Below, in pieces: positions 13,959-15,683 of a DNA stretch of 15,683 bases. Each line of letters begins with the position of its first letter. Within the stretch, counting starts at the first letter, position 1. Location of the stretch: the NCBI GenBank assembly GCA_964513465.1, contig CAZEMR010000070.1, forward strand, positions 1 to 15,683, given 5' to 3'. The notes under the pieces are model-generated. The model was not told the DNA's origin. It ran no database searches and saw only the letters and a list, made by a program, of their open reading frames with translations. A program made the translations under genes and the position numbers. Source of the DNA: CAZEMR01 sp964513465 (GTDB lineage: Bacteria > Bacteroidota > Ignavibacteria > Kapaibacteriales > UBA2268).

Positions 13959-15683
13959 TTAATATTTACCGAAATCTTCCTCGTCGAGGTTTATTATATC
14001 CTCGGGATTTGCTTCGTATTCGTCCGCCGGAAATTCCTCGTCGTCGAATTCAATTTCCTTGTGTTTACTTTCGGGCAGGCTCTTGGCTTTTTTGCCCAAA
14101 TATCGCTGGGAGCGCTCGCCGGATGAGTATTCATCATCATCTTCCATTTCGAGCATCTTGCTCTGCATAGCTTTTTTGTATTCTTCGGAAATTCTGAATC
14201 GACCGATAAGCTCCTTAAGCTGGCTTGCCTGGCCGGAGAGCTCTTCGGCGGCGGAGGCGCTTTCTTCGGCGCTGGCGGTATTTGTCTGCGTTACCCGGTC
14301 GATCTGGCCCAGGCCCTCGTTTATCTGAGAGATGCCCTGCGCCTGCTCATTGCTCGATGTGGCAATTTCTGCCACGATGTCGGCGGCTTTGATTGCTCCA
14401 TTGGTGATTTCCTCGAGCGCTTCGCCGGTGCGCACAGCAAGCGACGAACCATTTTCAACAGTCTTGATACTATTTTCGATCAATTCGGAGGTTTCCTTGG
14501 CCGCAGATGCGCTTCGGGCGGCCAGATTGCGGACTTCCTCGGCGACTACTGCGAATCCCTTCCCGTGGCGGCCTGCGCGGGCGGCCTCGACCGCTGCGTT
14601 GAGCGCAAGCAGATTGGTCTGGAATGCAATCTCGTCGATCACCTTGATTATCTTCGATATATTCCTGCTCGATTCGGTAATTTCGCTCATCGCTGTGTTC
14701 AGCTCGCCCATCTCGTTATTACCGCGTTCTGCAGCGCTCTTGGCGTCATTGGTAAGCACATTAGCGGTATTGGCGTTTTCTGCGTTGAGCTTGGTCTGCG
14801 AACCGATCTGGGCCATAGAGCTGGTAATTTCCTCCAGAGAGGCAGCCTGCTCGGTGGCACCCTGCGAGAGCGATGTGCTGGCGTCGGATACCTGCATCGA
14901 GCCGCGGGTGACTTCGTCCACTGTAACTTTTACCTGAGAAAGTATTTGGTTCATCGAGTCGATTGTCTCGTTGACTGCGTTTTTCATTGCGAGCGCGTCG
15001 CCTTTATAATTGCGCTTCATTTTGTGCGTTAGGTCGCCGTCAGCCATTGCGCGGAGCACTTCCATCGCTTCTTTGAACGGCATAAGGTCGACTGTGGTGT
15101 TGATTGTGTTTTTCAGTACTGCATGTTCGCCCTTGTATTCGCCCTTGACCTTGACTGAAAGATTGCCCTCGGACATCTTCTTGAGCACTTCGACAGCTTC
15201 CTGGATAGGATTGAGCAGCGCGTCGATTAGTTCGTTGACGCCCTTGACCAATTCGGCCCAGTCGCCTTTGAAATTGCCGGCATTGCCGCGTTTGGAAAGC
15301 TGGCCATCTTTGGAATACTTAATTAATCCATCAAGTTCCTTATTGAAGTTAAGCAGATTTGCCCGAAGCTGATCGAGACTTTCGTTGATAAACTTCTTCT
15401 TGCCGGGCAATGGCTCCATGACTTTGTCGAAGTCGCCTTCGCCATAGGCCTTGACTATGCCCATAGCGCGCTTTTTGACGTCGATATGGCCGAATACCAT
15501 CGTATTGACGCCTTTGGCCATTTCGCGGTATGCGCCGGCGAATTTGTCCTCGTCCATCCGTACGTCGATATCGCCTGCGTCATGCTCGGTGGACATATGA
15601 TTCATATCGCCGATCAGCGAATTAAGCGAATCGATGCACTGATTCAGATTATTTTTAATTTCGTTAAAATCGCCTTTGTATTC
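13959..15683 (-). CDS. Poly-HAMP methyl-accepting chemotaxis protein, 5' end outside the window
   Basis: The C-terminal 574 residues of a chemoreceptor. The reading frame is open to the window edge, so the internal Met codon at 15605 is not the start. The visible part begins inside a HAMP-like unit (EYKGDFNEIKNNLNQCIDS), which aligns with residues 560-578 of the neighbouring 1240-aa receptor. It continues with linked HAMP-like units, including HIDVKKRAMGIVKAYGEGDF and PIQEAVEVLKKMSEGNLSV. The signalling coiled coil has the same tip, DEIAFQTNLLALNAAVEAAR. No PAS is present in the visible part. A 65-bp stretch at the tip (14515-14579) is identical to the neighbour. The tail is very acidic (about the last 35 residues, rich in Asp and Glu) and ends FGKY. 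Its sensor and membrane topology cannot be seen. Confidence 0.94.
   Translation of the reverse strand, partial: EYKGDFNEIKNNLNQCIDSLNSLIGDMNHMSTEHDAGDIDVRMDEDKFAGAYREMAKGVNTMVFGHIDVKKRAMGIVKAYGEGDFDKVMEPLPGKKKFINESLDQLRANLLNFNKELDGLIKYSKDGQLSKRGNAGNFKGDWAELVKGVNELIDALLNPIQEAVEVLKKMSEGNLSVKVKGEYKGEHAVLKNTINTTVDLMPFKEAMEVLRAMADGDLTHKMKRNYKGDALAMKNAVNETIDSMNQILSQVKVTVDEVTRGSMQVSDASTSLSQGATEQAASLEEITSSMAQIGSQTKLNAENANTANVLTNDAKSAAERGNNEMGELNTAMSEITESSRNISKIIKVIDEIAFQTNLLALNAAVEAARAGRHGKGFAVVAEEVRNLAARSASAAKETSELIENSIKTVENGSSLAVRTGEALEEITNGAIKAADIVAEIATSSNEQAQGISQINEGLGQIDRVTQTNTASAEESASAAEELSGQASQLKELIGRFRISEEYKKAMQSKMLEMEDDDEYSSGERSQRYLGKKAKSLPESKHKEIEFDDEEFPADEYEANPEDIINLDEEDFGKY

Noticed and set aside
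15603..15605. Met codon at 15605 as the start of the second chemoreceptor
   Set aside because: The frame is open to the window edge and upstream codons continue a HAMP-like unit shared with the neighbouring receptor.

Overview
The window looks like chromosomal DNA from a motile, free-living bacterium. Housekeeping genes (topA, speA, recQ) run at roughly 50-58% GC in hand-counted stretches. Several starts have only weak Shine-Dalgarno sequences in A/T-rich leaders. A DUF2141 protein and a RecQ that ends at its zinc cluster are features I associate with the Bacteroidota/Ignavibacteria side of the FCB group. Long poly-HAMP chemoreceptors also occur in other phyla. The lineage is therefore a low-confidence inference.

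Layout. 1-263: degenerate intergenic repeats and the topA terminator. 264-2591 (-): topA, with a good sigma70-like promoter. 2592-2798: divergent intergenic region with a strong palindrome in front of a 2-Cys peroxiredoxin (2799-3350, +), which ends at a clear terminator. 3476-6074 (+): a tightly packed run of a DUF2141 exported protein, arginine decarboxylase speA and a small unknown protein ('A'). 6079-6890: an AT-rich VapB/VapC-like toxin-antitoxin cassette bounded by two perfect 46-bp direct repeats. 6930-7166 (+): a second small unknown protein ('B'), a diverged paralogue of A. 7170-8867 (-): recQ, tail to tail with B. 8935-10034 (-): two coupled genes of unknown function, a 158-aa acidic protein with an internal duplication and a 207-aa membrane protein with a Met/aromatic-rich segment. 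10094-13816 (-): a 1240-aa transmembrane chemoreceptor with a PAS domain carrying a Cys cluster and about eight HAMP-like units. 13959-15683 (-): the C-terminal part of a second poly-HAMP chemoreceptor, cut by the window edge.

Most noteworthy is the segment 5820-7166. The two paralogous small genes A and B sit on either side of a foreign-looking toxin-antitoxin pair (about 38% and 33% GC by hand count, against about 51% and 47% for A and B). The pair is framed by 46-bp repeats that each contain a 16-bp perfect palindrome and a second hairpin. The PIN-domain toxin carries all expected acidic residues but is split by a -1 frameshift in a six-T run. It is therefore inactivated, recoded, or affected by a sequence error.

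The two chemoreceptors share a 65-bp stretch with no differences, including silent positions, so they have been homogenised or duplicated recently. They differ strongly in their C-terminal tails, one rich in Arg/Lys and one acidic. No cheA, cheW or flagellar genes, tRNAs, rRNAs, transposases or CRISPR arrays are visible.
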